Below are positions 4,854-6,067 of a DNA stretch of 6,067 bases, in pieces. Origin of the DNA: Actinomycetes bacterium (GTDB taxonomy: Bacteria; Actinomycetota; Actinomycetes; Propionibacteriales; Propionibacteriaceae); the NCBI GenBank assembly GCA_023387135.1, contig JAEWIK010000042.1, positions 1-6,067 of the forward strand, read 5' to 3'. Every line of letters starts with the position of its first letter. Position 1 is the first letter of the stretch. The notes under the pieces were generated by a model. That model ran no database searches and was not told the origin of the DNA. It saw nothing but the letters and a program-made list of their open reading frames with translations. The position numbers were made by a program, and so were the translations under genes.

Positions 4854-6067
4854 AGCGCTCGCTCGTCGTACACCCGGGCGCCACCGGCTCTCCCGCCAGC
4901 CGTGCCTTCGTCCAGGAGACGAGGTCGGGGATCAGCGGCGAGTCGGCCTCGACGAGCGGGACGTGGTCGAGCCCGGCGTACACCCTGTAGTCGACCTGCC
5001 GGCCGGCGGCGCAGAGCGACCTGACGAAGCCGTCCTGGGCGGGCCTCACCACGAGGGAGTCCGCGCCGCCCTGCGCGACGAGCAACGGCGCCGTGATGCT
5101 GGGCGGGGGAACGTTCTCCGCCAGCCTCGCACCGAGCGGCCCGGTCGCGGGATCCTCCGCCAGGATGTCGGGGTCGCGCGACATCCCGAGCATGACCAGC
5201 ACCGACACCGCCGTCCCCGGCTCGGACAGGCAGCGTTCGGCCATCGCCCTCACGGCGGTCTCGGCGCCGGGACGCAGGTACTCCCTGTACGTCACGTCGG
5301 GATAGGCGGCGGCCAACCCCGACATCACGAACGAGGCGAAGATGCTTCCCCCTCTGACGGTGGGCAGCCCCGCCACCAGCCCCGGGAGGTTGCTCGCCGG
5401 AGCGAGCGCCGCCACCCCCGCGAGCGGGACGTCGGGGGCGTAGCTGGACGCCAGCGCGCCCGTCCACAGGGCCGCACCGCCGCCCTGGGAGTGTCCCCAG
5501 GCGACGGTCTGGTCCGACAGCCGGGCGTCGGGGAGTTGGCGCGCTGCCCTCACGGCGTCCAGCGCGGCGCGGGCGGCGTCCTGGCCCACGAGGTAGGCGT
5601 GCGGACCCCTCGTGCCGAGACCGATGTAGTCGGTGGCGACGACCGCCCAGCCCTGGTCGATGATGCGGGGCAGCACCATGAGGGCGCCCGACTCGAACGG
5701 CTCGGCCAGGAGGGAGGGAGCGCAGTTCTCAGCGACGCCGGTGGTCCCGTGCGTCCACTCGATCACGGGATGCCGGCCGGCCGACACCGGCTCGACGACG
5801 ATGCCGCTGGCGAGCGCCGCCGAGCCGTCGCCGCGGGTGCTCGTGTAGAGGATCCGCCAGGCACGGGCGTCGGCGGGCACCTGCCTGGTGAACGGCTCGT
5901 AGCTGACCAACTGTCCGGGCGCCTGCGGAACCTCGCGCGGCGCGGCGTAGAAGTCGTCCACCACCGGAGAGCCCTTCTGCAGCGAGAGGCTCACGGTCGC
6001 GGCGGCGACGGCCGTCACCACGGCGACCAGCGCGCCGATGCCGCGTCGCCAGCGTCCCGTCGTGGCC
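4852..6067 (-). CDS. LIP-family secreted lipase/esterase (alpha/beta hydrolase), N-terminus beyond window edge
   Basis: Serine hydrolase of the secretory lipase (LIP) type, expected outside the cell or anchored to the membrane, cleaving carboxylic esters of unknown identity. The frame has no stop up to the right edge. Upstream of the GTG at 6021 it reads RWRRG then IGALVAVVTAVAAATVSLSL, a basic patch plus hydrophobic core of a signal peptide or anchor. That GTG would cut the signal in half, so the true start lies outside or at the edge. Numbered from 6021: HGTTG (91-95, oxyanion region), nucleophile elbow GHSQG with Ser178, probable acid Asp321 in QGGADSLV, and His353 in LDHVPL. Cys100, Cys264, Cys337 and Cys384 could form disulfides after export. 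The length (389 aa plus the missing start) fits the family. It is convergent with the synthase and shares its terminator hairpin; no functional link is apparent. Confidence 0.88.
   Translation of the reverse strand, partial: ATTGRWRRGIGALVAVVTAVAAATVSLSLQKGSPVVDDFYAAPREVPQAPGQLVSYEPFTRQVPADARAWRILYTSTRGDGSAALASGIVVEPVSAGRHPVIEWTHGTTGVAENCAPSLLAEPFESGALMVLPRIIDQGWAVVATDYIGLGTRGPHAYLVGQDAARAALDAVRAARQLPDARLSDQTVAWGHSQGGGAALWTGALASSYAPDVPLAGVAALAPASNLPGLVAGLPTVRGGSIFASFVMSGLAAAYPDVTYREYLRPGAETAVRAMAERCLSEPGTAVSVLVMLGMSRDPDILAEDPATGPLGARLAENVPPPSITAPLLVAQGGADSLVVRPAQDGFVRSLCAAGRQVDYRVYAGLDHVPLVEADSPLIPDLVSWTKARLAGEPVAPGCTTSER

Noticed and set aside
6019..6021. GTG as the true start of the lipase
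   Set aside because: It would cut through the hydrophobic signal core and drop the preceding basic patch; the frame remains open to the right edge.

Overview
This is a very GC-rich window (roughly 70% G+C by eye). It has actinobacterial features: GTG starts, GC-rich hairpins after genes with no T-tract, a TANNNT -10 box placed for leaderless transcription, a LuxR/MalT-like regulator and a secreted LIP-type lipase. I infer an actinomycete, possibly near the Propionibacteriaceae, but the genus is a guess. No rRNA, tRNA, CRISPR array or intact mobile element is visible.

Layout. Positions 2-1648 (+) hold the C-terminal part of a large LuxR-family regulator that enters from the left edge. A gene-free stretch (1649-2019) with hairpins follows. 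At 2020-2418 (-) lies a small HicB-like protein with a C-terminal helix-turn-helix and no visible HicA partner. Upstream of it is an island of about 53% GC with two 11-bp direct repeats spaced exactly 22 bp apart. At 2657-3205 (-) is a four-helix DUF4395 membrane protein carrying two CxxC pairs. Divergent from it, at 3498-4832 (+), is a PLP-dependent cysteine-synthase-type enzyme fused to a C-terminal rhodanese domain. At 4852-6067 (-) is a LIP-family secreted lipase whose N-terminus runs off the right edge. It converges on the synthase gene over a shared perfect hairpin.

The most interesting part is the divergent sulfur locus at 2657-4832. Between the two genes, on the strand of the DUF4395 gene, lies a 25-codon ORF (3327-3404) ending in Arg-Cys-Cys-Arg-Cys-Cys-Arg-Arg-stop. 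All four of its Cys codons are TGT, whereas the other genes in the window use TGC 19 times and TGT twice. A TAGTCT hexamer occupies exactly -12 to -7 relative to the A of its ATG, as expected for a leaderless transcript. Between this ORF and the DUF4395 start are a 7-bp perfect hairpin and a ribosome-binding site that can pair with the Cys-codon tract. This is the architecture of a cysteine-responsive leader-peptide attenuator, a type reported in mycobacteria upstream of sulfur genes.

Inferred cooperation: the fused enzyme would make cysteine or a related thio-amino acid, with its rhodanese domain handling persulfide sulfur. The DUF4395 membrane protein would act in sulfur or redox handling. 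Its expression would rise when charged Cys-tRNA is scarce. The regulator, HicB-like protein and lipase show no evident link to this module.
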